Shown: positions 1-7,252 of the stretch, in pieces | Position numbering within the stretch: the stretch's first letter is position 1 | How the letters are laid out: each line of letters starts with the position of its first letter | Source: JBAYSY01 sp041675885 | Lineage (GTDB): Bacteria; Pseudomonadota; Alphaproteobacteria; Rhodobacterales; Rhodobacteraceae | NCBI GenBank assembly: GCA_041675885.1 | Contig: JBAYSY010000035.1 | Span: 1 to 30,239 of the forward strand | Direction: 5' to 3' | DNA: 30,239 bases | The notes under the pieces: generated by a model | Databases searched by the model: none | What the model was told of the DNA's origin: nothing | What the model saw: only the letters and a program-made list of their open reading frames with translations | Position numbers and translations under genes: made by a program

Positions 1-1
1 G

Positions 2-1252
2 CTGGAGCTTTGCGGCGGCGAGGCGTCGGAACTGGCGGTGGACGGCGCGGTGCCCGACACCCGCCGCAGCTATCGCTTCGATGGCGGGGCGATGCGGCGG
101 ATCGTCGGCATGGATATCCCCGAGGCCGGGCAGCGCGCGACACTGGAGGCGCTGGGCTTTACCTTCGAGGGCGACATGGCGGTGCCGCCCACATGGCGGC
201 CCGACGTGCTGGGCGAGGCCGATCTGGTCGAGGAGGTGGCGCGGATCGCCTCGCTCACCGGGCTGGAGGGCCAGCCGCTGGCGCGCGAGACCGCCGGGGT
301 GCCCGCGCCGGTGCTCACCCCCTTGCAGCAGCGCGAACGGATGGCGCGTCGGACGCTGGCGGCGCTGGGTTACAACGAATGCGTCAGCTACAGCTTTATC
401 GGTTCGGCCACGGCGGAACTGTTCGGCGGCGGCGGCGATGCGGTGCGGGTGGAGAACCCGATCTCGTCCGAGATGACACATATGCGCCCCGACCTGCTGC
501 CCGGGCTGTTGCAGGCCGCTGCCCGCAATCAGGCCCGCGGCTCCATGGACATGGCGCTGTTCGAGGTCGGCCCCGCCTTCTCGGGCGGCGAGCCGGGCGA
601 CGAGGCGTTGCAGGCCGCCGGGCTGCTGGTGGGTGCGGTGGCGCCGCGCGACCCGCACGGCTCGCGCCGCATGGCCGACCTTTACGACGCCAAGGCGGAT
701 GCCGAGGCGGTGCTGGCAGCGCTCGGGGCGCCCGCAAGGGTGCAGATCGGCCGCGACGTGCCGGGCTGGTGGCACCCCGGCCGCTCGGGCGCGGTGGCGC
801 TGGGGCCGAACCGGCTTGCGGTGTTCGGCGAGTTGCACCCAAGGGTGCTGCGCGCGCTGGACGTGAAGGGCCCGGCGGTCGCCTTCACCGTGTGGATCGG
901 CAATGTGCCGCAGCCGAAGGCGAGGTCGGCAAGCCGCCCGGCGCTGGCGATCTCGGGCCTTCAGGCGGTCGAACGCGACTTCGCCTTCGTCGTGGATGCG
1001 GGCGTCGAGGCGCTGACGCTGGTCAATGCCGCGCAGGGGGCCGACAAGGCGCTGATCGAAAGCGTGCGGGTATTCGACCAGTTCGCGGGCGAGCGGGCCG
1101 AGGCGCAGATGGGGCCGGGGAAAAAGTCGCTGGCGATCACCGTGCGGCTGCAACCCGTCGATCGGACCCTGACCGAAAAGGACATCGAGGCGGTCAGCGC
1201 CCGGATCGTCGAGAAGGTGGCGAAGGCCACCGGCGGCGTGCTGCGGGGCTGA
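2..1252 (+). CDS. pheT: Phenylalanyl-tRNA synthetase beta subunit, 3' part
   Basis: This is the C-terminal 416 residues of the beta subunit of the cytosolic (alphabeta)2 enzyme that charges tRNA-Phe. The reading frame enters from outside the window, with its first full codon at base 2. About the first 90 residues look like the B5 DNA-binding-like fold (RRIVGMDI, then GFTFEGD and WRPDVLGEADLVEEVARI). The middle is the catalytic-like core fold, with NPISSEMTHMRPDLLPGLL followed by ARNQARGSMDMALFEVGP. The last 95 or so residues are the FDX-ACB anticodon-binding domain (AVERDFAFVVD, TLTEKDIEAVSARIVEKV). The stop is TGA at 1250-1252. pheS would be expected upstream, outside the window. A 273-bp repeat element begins 24 bases after the stop. 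Identity is very secure; only the 5' end is missing. Confidence 0.97.
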   Translation: MELCGGEASELAVDGAVPDTRRSYRFDGGAMRRIVGMDIPEAGQRATLEALGFTFEGDMAVPPTWRPDVLGEADLVEEVARIASLTGLEGQPLARETAGVPAPVLTPLQQRERMARRTLAALGYNECVSYSFIGSATAELFGGGGDAVRVENPISSEMTHMRPDLLPGLLQAAARNQARGSMDMALFEVGPAFSGGEPGDEALQAAGLLVGAVAPRDPHGSRRMADLYDAKADAEAVLAALGAPARVQIGRDVPGWWHPGRSGAVALGPNRLAVFGELHPRVLRALDVKGPAVAFTVWIGNVPQPKARSASRPALAISGLQAVERDFAFVVDAGVEALTLVNAAQGADKALIESVRVFDQFAGERAEAQMGPGKKSLAITVRLQPVDRTLTEKDIEAVSARIVEKVAKATGGVLRG

Positions 1253-1276
1253 TCCCCCGGCCTGAAGCGCTTCGAA

Positions 1277-1549
1277 GGCGGTGTCTGCGGGCCGTGCTGG
1301 TCGGTTTTGCCGAACGGCGCAAATATACTGCGCAACAGAGGGCAGCGGCCGACCGCGGGGGGCCGCTGCAACAGTGGTGGTCTGGCAGTTTATGGTGCCG
1401 AATACCCCGACGTATGCGCATGCCGCAACGTTGCAGGAGCGGCCGCCCATAGGGGCGGTCGGCCGCTGCCCGGCGGCGCTGGCGCGCCTTGATTCCGGGC
1501 AAAGGTGGCGCTCCGGACGGCCATGCCAACACACAAGGCAGACACCGCC
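1277..1549 (+). mobile_element. MITE-like inverted-repeat element, copy A
   Basis: This non-coding element lies between the convergent genes pheT and pyrG. It starts with GGCGGTGTCTGC (1277-1288) and ends with the exact complement GCAGACACCGCC (1538-1549). Inside are perfect 17-bp inverted repeats, GGGCAGCGGCCGACCGC (1340-1356) and its complement (1455-1471), enclosing a 98-bp core. By eye, bases 1298-1515 match copy B (23450-23732, opposite strand) at about 95% outside a 10-bp block at 1409-1418 that differs almost completely. A short hairpin, GGCGC-TGGC-GCGCC, lies at the 3' arm. No transposase is encoded. The flanking octamers GCTTCGAA and ATTTCAAA match at 5 of 8 positions, all three differences being transitions, so a decayed target duplication is possible but unproven. 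A translatable frame crosses the element, but it extends into dissimilar flanks and I do not regard it as a gene. Confidence 0.75.
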
Positions 1550-1590
1550 ATTTCAAACCGAAAGAACCTGTCAGCTTTTTCTGAAATTGC
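1540..1590 (+). repeat. Repeat module G, copy 1 (REP-like)
   Basis: About 50 bases beginning at the right end of element A (GACACCGCCATTTC...) and ending in CTTTTTCTGAAATTGC. They match, at roughly 80% by eye, the reverse complement of 7571-7621, where the same order GACACCGCCATT / ACCTGTCA / CTTTTCTGAAA.TGC is found. The core GAAAACC-N6/7-CTTTTCTG also resembles the palindrome at 5478-5522. The homology runs across the element A terminus, which leaves the exact edge of element A on this side uncertain. Confidence 0.6.
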
Positions 1591-1608
1591 CTTGTCCGCC
1601 CTGCCCGG

Positions 1609-1645
1609 CCCCTGCCCCGGTATGGGACGGGGTCGGCGGCAGGGG
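1609..1645 (-). terminator. Hairpin directly after pyrG
   Basis: CCCCTGCC (1609-1616) and GGCAGGGG (1638-1645) form an 8-bp stem that abuts the pyrG stop codon (1646-1648). CCCG/CGGG pairs inside it. On the pyrG strand there is no run of T after the stem, so it may be a 3'-end-protecting or factor-assisted terminator rather than a classical intrinsic one. Confidence 0.45.
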
Positions 1646-3301
1646 TCAGACCAGACGGCTCACCTCGACCGCCGCGCGGATGAAGTCGGCGAACAGCGGG
1701 TGCGGCGCGAAGGGTTTCGACTTCAGTTCCGGGTGGAACTGCACGCCGATGAACCAGGGGTGGTCGCGGTGTTCGACGATCTCGGGCAGGCTGCCATCGG
1801 GTGACAGCCCCGAGAACATCAGCCCGCAGCCTTCCAGCCGGTCGCGATACGTGATGTCCACCTCGTAGCGGTGGCGGTGGCGTTCCTCGATCTCGGTCGC
1901 GCCATAGACCTGCGCCACTTTCGAGCCCTCGGCCAGATGCGCGGTATAGGCCCCCAGCCGCATGGTGCCGCCCTTGTCGTCGCCGGGCCTGCGCTCGACC
2001 ACGTGGTTGCCCTGCACCCATTCCTTGAGGTGATAGACCACCGGGGTGAAGCGGCGCTTGCCGGTGTCCCGCACGGTTTCCTGGTCGAATTCCTCGCTGC
2101 CCGCGTCGGTCAGCCCGGCAAGGTTGCGCGCCGCCTCGATCACCGCCATCTGCATGCCCAGACAGATGCCCAGATAGGGGATGTTCTTTTCCCGCGCGAA
2201 TTGCGCCGCCTTGATCTTGCCCTCGGTGCCGCGCTCGCCGAAGCCGCCGGGGACGAGGATCGCGTGGAACCCTTCCAGCCGGGCGCCCGCGTCCTCGCGC
2301 TCGAAGATCTCGGAGTCCAGCCACTCGGCCTTGACCCGCACCCGGTTGGCCATGCCGCCATGGGTCAGCGCCTCGGCGATGGATTTGTAGGCATCTTCAA
2401 GCTGGGTGTATTTGCCGACGATCGCCACCCGCACCTGGCCTTCGGCGTGGTCCAGCCGGTCCATCACGTCTTCCCAGCGTTCAAGGTTGGGCCGGGGTGC
2501 GGGCGAAATTCCGAAGGCGTCCAGAACCGCCTGATCGAGGCCCGCGCGGTGATAGGCCAGCGGCGCCTCGTAGATCGACTTCAGGTCATAGGCGGGGATC
2601 ACCGCCTCGGTGCGGACGTTGCAGAAGAGCGCGATCTTGGCACGTTCCTTTTCCGGAATCGGCTGTTCCGAACGGCAGACCAGCACATCGGGGGCGATCC
2701 CGATCGAGCGCAGTTCCTTGACCGAGTGCTGGGTGGGCTTGGTCTTCAGCTCGCCCGAGGCCGCGAGATAGGGCAGCAAGGTCAGGTGCATGAAGATGCA
2801 CTGGCCGCGCGGGCGTTCCTGCGCGAACTGGCGGATCGCCTCGAAGAACGGCAGCCCCTCGATGTCGCCCACCGTGCCGCCGATCTCGCACAGCATGAAA
2901 TCTGCGCCCTCTTCGCCGTTTCGCAGGAAATCCTTGATCTCGTTGGTGACATGGGGAATCACCTGAATGGTCTTGCCGAGGTAATCGCCCCGGCGCTCCT
3001 TCTCCAGCACGTTCGAATAAATGCGCCCGGAGGAGACGGAATCGGTCCGCCGCGCCGACACCCCGGTGAAACGTTCGTAATGGCCAAGGTCGAGATCGGT
3101 TTCCGCCCCGTCGTCGGTGACGAAGACCTCGCCATGCTCGAACGGGCTCATCGTGCCGGGATCGACGTTCAGATAGGGGTCCAGCTTGCGCAGCCGCACC
3201 GAATAGCCGCGCGCCTGCAACAGCGCCCCCAGCGCGGCCGAGGCAAGCCCCTTGCCGAGCGACGACACCACGCCGCCGGTGATGAAGATGTAACGCGCCA
3301 T
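1646..3301 (-). CDS. pyrG: CTP synthase
   Basis: A 551-residue cytosolic enzyme making CTP from UTP, ATP and glutamine, the last step of de novo pyrimidine nucleotide synthesis. The N-terminal amidoligase domain opens with the canonical MARYIFITGGVVSSLGKG and continues with KLDPYLNVDPGTM and HGEVFVTDDGAETDLDLGHYERF. The C-terminal class I glutaminase domain (from about residue 290) has the nucleophile in GICLGMQ (C380) and the His-Glu pair in FHPEL (H523, E525). Length is normal for the family. The start is the ATG at 3301, which gives the conserved N-terminus exactly. A good sigma-70-like promoter lies upstream (3381-3409). secG precedes it on the same strand, a neighbour order I recall from this group. 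Confidence 0.98.
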   Translation of the reverse strand: MARYIFITGGVVSSLGKGLASAALGALLQARGYSVRLRKLDPYLNVDPGTMSPFEHGEVFVTDDGAETDLDLGHYERFTGVSARRTDSVSSGRIYSNVLEKERRGDYLGKTIQVIPHVTNEIKDFLRNGEEGADFMLCEIGGTVGDIEGLPFFEAIRQFAQERPRGQCIFMHLTLLPYLAASGELKTKPTQHSVKELRSIGIAPDVLVCRSEQPIPEKERAKIALFCNVRTEAVIPAYDLKSIYEAPLAYHRAGLDQAVLDAFGISPAPRPNLERWEDVMDRLDHAEGQVRVAIVGKYTQLEDAYKSIAEALTHGGMANRVRVKAEWLDSEIFEREDAGARLEGFHAILVPGGFGERGTEGKIKAAQFAREKNIPYLGICLGMQMAVIEAARNLAGLTDAGSEEFDQETVRDTGKRRFTPVVYHLKEWVQGNHVVERRPGDDKGGTMRLGAYTAHLAEGSKVAQVYGATEIEERHRHRYEVDITYRDRLEGCGLMFSGLSPDGSLPEIVEHRDHPWFIGVQFHPELKSKPFAPHPLFADFIRAAVEVSRLV

Positions 3302-3380
3302 GCCCTGACTGCCCCCGTGATCTGTTCTGTCTCTTGTGCCGATTCCGGGCCTTCGGGAATCATGCCATCACGGGAGTAAA

Positions 3381-3409
3381 GCTATAGCCGCTCCCGGCCG
3401 TTCATGCAA
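3381..3409 (-). promoter_or_regulatory. Candidate pyrG promoter
   Basis: On the minus strand, TTGCAT (3404-3409) is followed after exactly 17 bases by TATAGC (3381-3386). This would start transcription near 3374 and give a leader of about 70 bases before the pyrG ATG at 3301. Both hexamers are good sigma-70-type matches and the spacing is optimal. It suggests pyrG can be transcribed independently of secG. Confidence 0.6.
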
Positions 3410-3474
3410 CGGACCGCAACATGATGCCGTGGCCTTCCGGCCGGAACCCAATGGATTGTGGTGATGCGGAGGCT

Positions 3475-3491
3475 CCCCGCCCGTGGCGGGG
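3475..3491 (-). terminator. Hairpin between secG and pyrG
   Basis: CCCCGCC (3475-3481) and GGCGGGG (3485-3491) form a compact 7-bp GC stem with a 3-base loop, about 20 bases past the secG stop. No T-run follows on the minus strand. It may reduce read-through from secG into pyrG. Confidence 0.35.
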
Positions 3492-3512
3492 CAGCCCGTT
3501 CCGGGCGGGCCG

Positions 3513-3869
3513 TCAGTCGGCCCGCGGCGGGGTCAGCGCCTCGCCACCCACCGGGGGCGGCAGCAGGTCGGTGCCCGACGGCACTTGCGGCGCCTCGCGC
3601 GTGACCGGGGCCTCGCCGCCGAACTGGTCGATCACCGAGCCGGTCGAGATGCCCCGCGCGGCAAGGATCGTCAGCGCCAGCGAGGTGCAGATGAAGGCGA
3701 TGGCAAGCAGCCAGGTGACCTTGCCCAGCGCGGTGACGCCCGAGCGCCCCGACATCGCGCCGCCACCGCCGCCGATCCCCAGACCGCCGCCTTCCGAACG
3801 TTGCAGCAGCACCACGCCGACAAGCGCGAGCGACAGAAGAAGATGGATCGTGAGGACGACGTTTTCCAT
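3513..3869 (-). CDS. secG: Preprotein translocase subunit SecG
   Basis: A 118-residue inner-membrane protein, the small accessory subunit of the SecYEG channel that stimulates preprotein translocation. It has the two expected membrane segments, MENVVLTIHLLLSLALVGVVL at the N-terminus and VTWLLAIAFICTSLALTILAA at about residues 51-71. They are separated by the family signature LLQRSEGGGLGIGGGGG and SGRSG. The C-terminal tail of about 45 residues is proline- and glycine-rich, typical of alphaproteobacterial SecG. The start at 3869 (ATGGAAAACGTC) matches the family N-terminus. Upstream frame extension only adds shadow sequence. A plausible promoter is at 3898-3926. Confidence 0.95.
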   Translation of the reverse strand: MENVVLTIHLLLSLALVGVVLLQRSEGGGLGIGGGGGAMSGRSGVTALGKVTWLLAIAFICTSLALTILAARGISTGSVIDQFGGEAPVTREAPQVPSGTDLLPPPVGGEALTPPRAD

Positions 3870-3897
3870 ATACCGATGGCCTTCGCTAGTTCGCGCC

Positions 3898-3926
3898 TGT
3901 CTAGGCCCAAGTGCGCCGCGCCGCAA
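3898..3926 (-). promoter_or_regulatory. Candidate secG promoter
   Basis: On the minus strand, TTGCGG (3921-3926), a 17-base spacer and TAGACA (3898-3903) sit 29 bases above the secG start codon. The -35 is good and the -10 fair. The placement at the edge of repeat F supports it as the start of the secG-pyrG unit. Confidence 0.45.
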
Positions 3927-3955
3927 CCCCGAAGGCGCGGGCGGATGGCGGGTTG

Positions 3956-4060
3956 GCCGAAACCCCCGGCAGATGCCACAGGGGCACAACAGAGGGCAAG
4001 GGGGCCTTCGGGGCCTCCGCCCTTCATGCCCTGTCGCCACAGAGGGCAAGTCCCGGCCCC
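3956..4060 (+). repeat. Intergenic repeat, derivative F
   Basis: This segment shares a block of about 45 bases with 7868-7912: CCCCCGGCAG(A/G)TGCCACAGGG, then C(A/G)CAAC(A/G)GAGG(A/G)CA. The CAACAGAGGGCA part is also the left arm of elements A and B. A second CACAGAGGGCAAG occurs about 50 bases on (4038-4050). It appears to be a rearranged member of the same repeat family. No coding potential is visible in the 248-base gap between secG and purD. Confidence 0.55.
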
Positions 4061-4070
4061 GGCCCCGTAG

Positions 4071-4088
4071 GGTGCGCTTCAGCGCACC
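4071..4088 (-). terminator. Hairpin downstream of purD
   Basis: GGTGCGC (4071-4077), TTCA, GCGCACC (4082-4088) is a perfect 7-bp stem with a tetraloop, 30 bases past the purD stop on the minus strand. There is no T-tract, so its role as a terminator is likely but not of the classical kind. Confidence 0.45.
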
Positions 4089-4117
4089 CCCCGGCCGGTT
4101 CCGCACCTCCGCAGGGG

Positions 4118-5380
4118 TCAGAGCGCGCGCCAGCCGATATCGCGGCGGCAGAAGCCTTCGGGCCAGTCGATCCGGTCGATCATCCCATAGGCGCGGCGTT
4201 GTGCCTCGGCCAGCGTCGCGCCTCGGGCGGTGACGTTCAGCACCCGCCCGCCGGTGGCGATCACCTGCCCGGCTTCCCGGGCGGTGCCCGCGTGGAACAC
4301 CATATGCGCGCTGTCCTCGCGCAGGTTGCCAAGCCCCCGGATCACCGAGCCCTTCGCGTAGCTGCCCGGATAGCCCTTCGCCGCCATCACCACCGTGAGC
4401 GCATGGTCGTCGGCCCAGTTCACCGCCGCCCCGGCCAGCCGTCCCTCGGCACAGGCCAGCATCAGGTCGAGCGCCTGCGCCCCGAGCCGCATCATCAGCA
4501 CCTGGCATTCCGGGTCGCCGAAGCGGGCGTTGTATTCCACCAGCCGCACCCGGCCACCGTCGATCATCAGCCCGGCATAGAGCACCCCCTGATAGGGCGT
4601 GCCGCGCCGGGCCATCTCGGCCACGGTGGGGCGGACGATCTGCTCCAGCGCCTGCGCGGCCAGTGCCTCGGTCAGCACCGGGGCCGGGGAATAGGCGCCC
4701 ATGCCGCCGGTGTTCGGCCCCTCGTCGCCGTCGAAGGCGCGCTTGTGGTCCTGCGCGGTGCCGACAGGCAGCACGTTTTCGCCGTCGGTCAGCACGAAGA
4801 AACTGGCTTCCTCACCCTGCATGAACTCCTCGATCACCACCTCGGCGCCCGCCTCGCCGAACTGGCCGCCGAACATGTCGTCGATGGCGGCAAGCGCGGT
4901 GGCCTCGTCCATCGCCACCACCACGCCCTTGCCGGCGGCGAGCCCGTCGGCCTTGACCACGATCGGCACGCCCTGCGCCCGGACATATGCCTTCGCCGCC
5001 CCGGCATCGACAAACCGCGCCCAGGCCGCCTGCGGCGCGCCGCAGGCGTCGCAGACCTCCTTGGTGAACGCCTTCGACGCCTCAAGCCGCGCCGCCGCCG
5101 CCGAAGGCCCGAAGGTCAGGATCCCGGCCGCGCGCACTGCATCCGCGACCCCCGCCGCCAAGGGCGTCTCGGGGCCGACGATCACGAAATCCACCGCCTC
5201 GGCCTCGCAGAACGCGACCACCGCCGCGCCGTCGAGGATGTCGATATCGGCGAGCCGCGCGATCCCCGCCATGCCCGCATTGCCGGGGGCGACGATCAGC
5301 CGGTCGCATTTCGGGTTCTGCCGGATCGCCCAGGCCAGCGCATGTTCGCGCCCGCCGCCGCCCAGCACCAGGATGTTCAT
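4118..5380 (-). CDS. purD: Phosphoribosylamine-glycine ligase (GARS)
   Basis: A 420-residue monofunctional cytosolic enzyme that joins glycine to 5-phosphoribosylamine with ATP, the second step of purine synthesis. The N-terminus MNILVLGGGGREHALAW is the family signature. The ATP-grasp part carries PIVVKADGLAAGKGV and the late motif EYNARFGDPECQ, with GPNTGGMGAYSPAP between them. Length is typical and nothing is missing. It is transcribed alone on the minus strand, diverging from xseA. The 178-base divergent gap contains a REP-like palindrome nearer the xseA side. Confidence 0.97.
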   Translation of the reverse strand: MNILVLGGGGREHALAWAIRQNPKCDRLIVAPGNAGMAGIARLADIDILDGAAVVAFCEAEAVDFVIVGPETPLAAGVADAVRAAGILTFGPSAAAARLEASKAFTKEVCDACGAPQAAWARFVDAGAAKAYVRAQGVPIVVKADGLAAGKGVVVAMDEATALAAIDDMFGGQFGEAGAEVVIEEFMQGEEASFFVLTDGENVLPVGTAQDHKRAFDGDEGPNTGGMGAYSPAPVLTEALAAQALEQIVRPTVAEMARRGTPYQGVLYAGLMIDGGRVRLVEYNARFGDPECQVLMMRLGAQALDLMLACAEGRLAGAAVNWADDHALTVVMAAKGYPGSYAKGSVIRGLGNLREDSAHMVFHAGTAREAGQVIATGGRVLNVTARGATLAEAQRRAYGMIDRIDWPEGFCRRDIGWRAL

Positions 5381-5474
5381 CGCCCTGCCCTCTCTTGGCC
5401 TCGCCCGCCCCGCGTTTCAGAGCCCGCCGCGCTCATCCGCATTCGCGCGGCATGCTCTGAACTGTTGCTGACGC

Positions 5475-5523
5475 ATGTTCGGGAAGCAGAAAACCGGTTC
5501 CCACTTTTCTGCAACATGCTCTA
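5475..5523. repeat. REP-like palindrome
   Basis: GCATGTT (5482-5488 region) pairs with AACATGC near 5519. Nested inside are GCAGAAAA / TTTTCTGC and GGGAA / TTCCC around a central CCGG. This closely resembles a dispersed palindrome well known from rhizobial and other alphaproteobacterial genomes (AAAACCGGTTTCCACTTTT-type). A flanking ATGCTCTGA near 5453 echoes ATGCTCTAA at the right edge. It lies in the divergent purD-xseA gap, immediately before the xseA leader. Confidence 0.7.
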
Positions 5524-5558
5524 AGGTGCCCGCCACCGGATCACAAGCGAGAGCCCGC

Positions 5559-7136
5559 ATGTCCGACCTGTTCGAAGACCCCGGCCCCGAAGGCCCGCGC
5601 GGCAACGCGCCCGAGTTCACCGTGGCCGAGATCTCGGGCGCGGTGAAACGGGTGATCGAGGGCGAATTCGGCCGGGTGAGGGTGCGGGGCGAGGTCGGGC
5701 GGGTGTCGCGGCCGTCCTCGGGGCATCTTTACTTCGACCTCAAGGACGACCGCGCGGTGCTGGCGGCGGTGAGTTGGAAGGGGGCGGTGGCGAAGATGCA
5801 AGTCCGCCCCGAAGAGGGGATGGAGGTGATCGCCACCGGCCGCCTCACCACCTTTCCCGGGCAGTCCCGGTATCAGCTGATCGTCGATGACGTGGCGCCC
5901 GCCGGGCTCGGCGCGCTGATGGCGATGCTGGAAAAGCGTCGCGCCGCGCTGGCGGCGGAAGGGCTGTTCGACGCGGCGCGCAAGAAGCCCTTGCCGTTCC
6001 TGCCCGAAGTGATCGGCGTCGTGACCTCGCCCTCGGGCGCGGTGATCCGCGACATCCTGCACCGGCTGCGCGACCGCTTCCCGCGCCGGGTGCTGATCTG
6101 GCCGGTGGCGGTGCAGGGCGAGAAATGCGCGCCCGAGGTGGCGGCGGCGATCCGTGGTTTCAACGCGCTGGCGCCGGGCGGGCCGGTGCCGCGCCCGGAC
6201 GTGATCATCGTCGCCCGTGGCGGCGGCAGTATCGAGGATCTCTGGGGCTTCAACGAGGAAGTGGTGGTGCGGGCGGCGGCGGAGTCCGCGATCCCGCTCA
6301 TTTCCGCCGTGGGGCACGAGACCGACACCACGCTGATAGACCACGCCGCCGACCGGCGTGCGCCCACACCCACGGCGGCGGCCGAAATGGCGGTGCCGGT
6401 GCGGCTTGATCTGGTGGCGCGGGTCGATCAGGCCGGGGCGCGGCTCAGCCGGGCGCTGGCGCAGACGCTGGCGCTGCGGCGGCAGCGCAGCACCGATCTG
6501 GCGCGGGCCCTGCCCCGGCCGGAAACGCTGGTCGAGCAGGTACGCCAGCGACTCGACCTCTGGGGCGAGCGCCTGCCGGGCGCGCTGCGGCAGGCCGCCG
6601 GGGGCAAACGGGCGCGGTTCGGGCAGGCGGCCGCGCTGATGCGGCCCACGGTGCTGATGCGGCTGGTGGCGGCGCTGCGGCAGCGGCTCGACGATCGCGG
6701 CTTGCGGCTGGGGGCCGGGCTTGCGCGCCATACGGCCCGCACCCGCGAGCGGCTGGACGATCGGGGCGCGCGGCTCGCCCCGGCGCTGGCGCGGCTGGCC
6801 GCACATGCCGGGCGCGATCAGGCGGCGGCGCGGGCGCGGCTGGCGGGGCTCGCGGCCCGGCTGGACACCGCCCCCCCCCGGCGGCTTGCCGTATTGCGCG
6901 ACCGGCTGGAGGCCCGCGACCGGCTGCGCCAGACGCTGGGCCATGCCGAGACCCTGCGGCGCGGCTACGCGGTGGTGCGCGGCGACGGCGCGGTGGTGAC
7001 CTCACGCGCGGGGGCGGCGGCGGCGGCGGCGCTGGAGTTGGAGTTCCACGACGGCCGGTTGCCGGTAGGCGCGGGCCCCCGCCCCCGCCCGCGCAAGCCG
7101 GTTGGTGACGAGGGTGAACAGGGCAACCTGTTCTGA
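5559..7136 (+). CDS. xseA: Exodeoxyribonuclease VII large subunit
   Basis: A 525-residue nuclease subunit that, with XseB, degrades single-stranded DNA from both ends to short acid-soluble pieces. An N-terminal OB-fold (FTVAEISGAVKRVIEGEF, SSGHLYFDLKDD) binds DNA. The catalytic domain has the conserved runs GVVTSPSGAVIRDI, ARGGGSIEDLWGFN and AVGHETDTTLIDHAADRRA. The long Arg/Leu-rich helical C-terminus ends with the usual LRRGYAVVR. I start at ATG 5559 (MSDLFED) because the frame further upstream runs through the REP palindrome. Oddity: codons about 437-440 contain nine consecutive C (6871-6879), a slippage-prone tract. The small subunit gene xseB is not adjacent. Confidence 0.96.
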   Translation: MSDLFEDPGPEGPRGNAPEFTVAEISGAVKRVIEGEFGRVRVRGEVGRVSRPSSGHLYFDLKDDRAVLAAVSWKGAVAKMQVRPEEGMEVIATGRLTTFPGQSRYQLIVDDVAPAGLGALMAMLEKRRAALAAEGLFDAARKKPLPFLPEVIGVVTSPSGAVIRDILHRLRDRFPRRVLIWPVAVQGEKCAPEVAAAIRGFNALAPGGPVPRPDVIIVARGGGSIEDLWGFNEEVVVRAAAESAIPLISAVGHETDTTLIDHAADRRAPTPTAAAEMAVPVRLDLVARVDQAGARLSRALAQTLALRRQRSTDLARALPRPETLVEQVRQRLDLWGERLPGALRQAAGGKRARFGQAAALMRPTVLMRLVAALRQRLDDRGLRLGAGLARHTARTRERLDDRGARLAPALARLAAHAGRDQAAARARLAGLAARLDTAPPRRLAVLRDRLEARDRLRQTLGHAETLRRGYAVVRGDGAVVTSRAGAAAAAALELEFHDGRLPVGAGPRPRPRKPVGDEGEQGNLF

Positions 7137-7174
7137 CCCCCCTGAACGGATCGTCGCAACCGCGGCGGAATCGC

Positions 7175-7203
7175 TTGCATGATCGGCCCGCGGGCGCGAC
7201 ACT
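7175..7203 (+). promoter_or_regulatory. Candidate promoter of the DUF3775-type gene
   Basis: TTGCAT (7175-7180), 17 bases, then GACACT (7198-7203), about 50 bases before the start codon. The -35 equals that proposed for pyrG, but the -10 is poor, so this is tentative. Confidence 0.35.
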
Positions 7204-7252
7204 TCCCGCAGGAGGCCCGGCAAGGCAACCGCCGGGACACAAGGAGGCCGCG

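Noticed and set aside
1269..1557. Target-site duplication around element A (GCTTCGAA / ATTTCAAA)
   Set aside because: Only 5 of 8 positions agree, and module G homology crosses the right end, so a true duplication cannot be claimed. It is noted only as a possibility.
1281..1868. A 195-codon open frame across element A, with a similar 103-codon frame across element B (23429-23740)
   Set aside because: The shared peptide is confined to the repeat, and both frames run out into unrelated flanks or antisense pyrG. No ribosome site is seen, and element copies with deletions do not preserve the frame. Very high GC makes long chance frames common.
1871..3379. A 502-codon open frame opposite pyrG
   Set aside because: It is the antisense shadow of a complete, motif-rich CTP synthase gene. 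The same applies to long frames opposite purD, xseA, degP, glutamine-synthetase-like, phaC, phaZ, parC and P450 genes.
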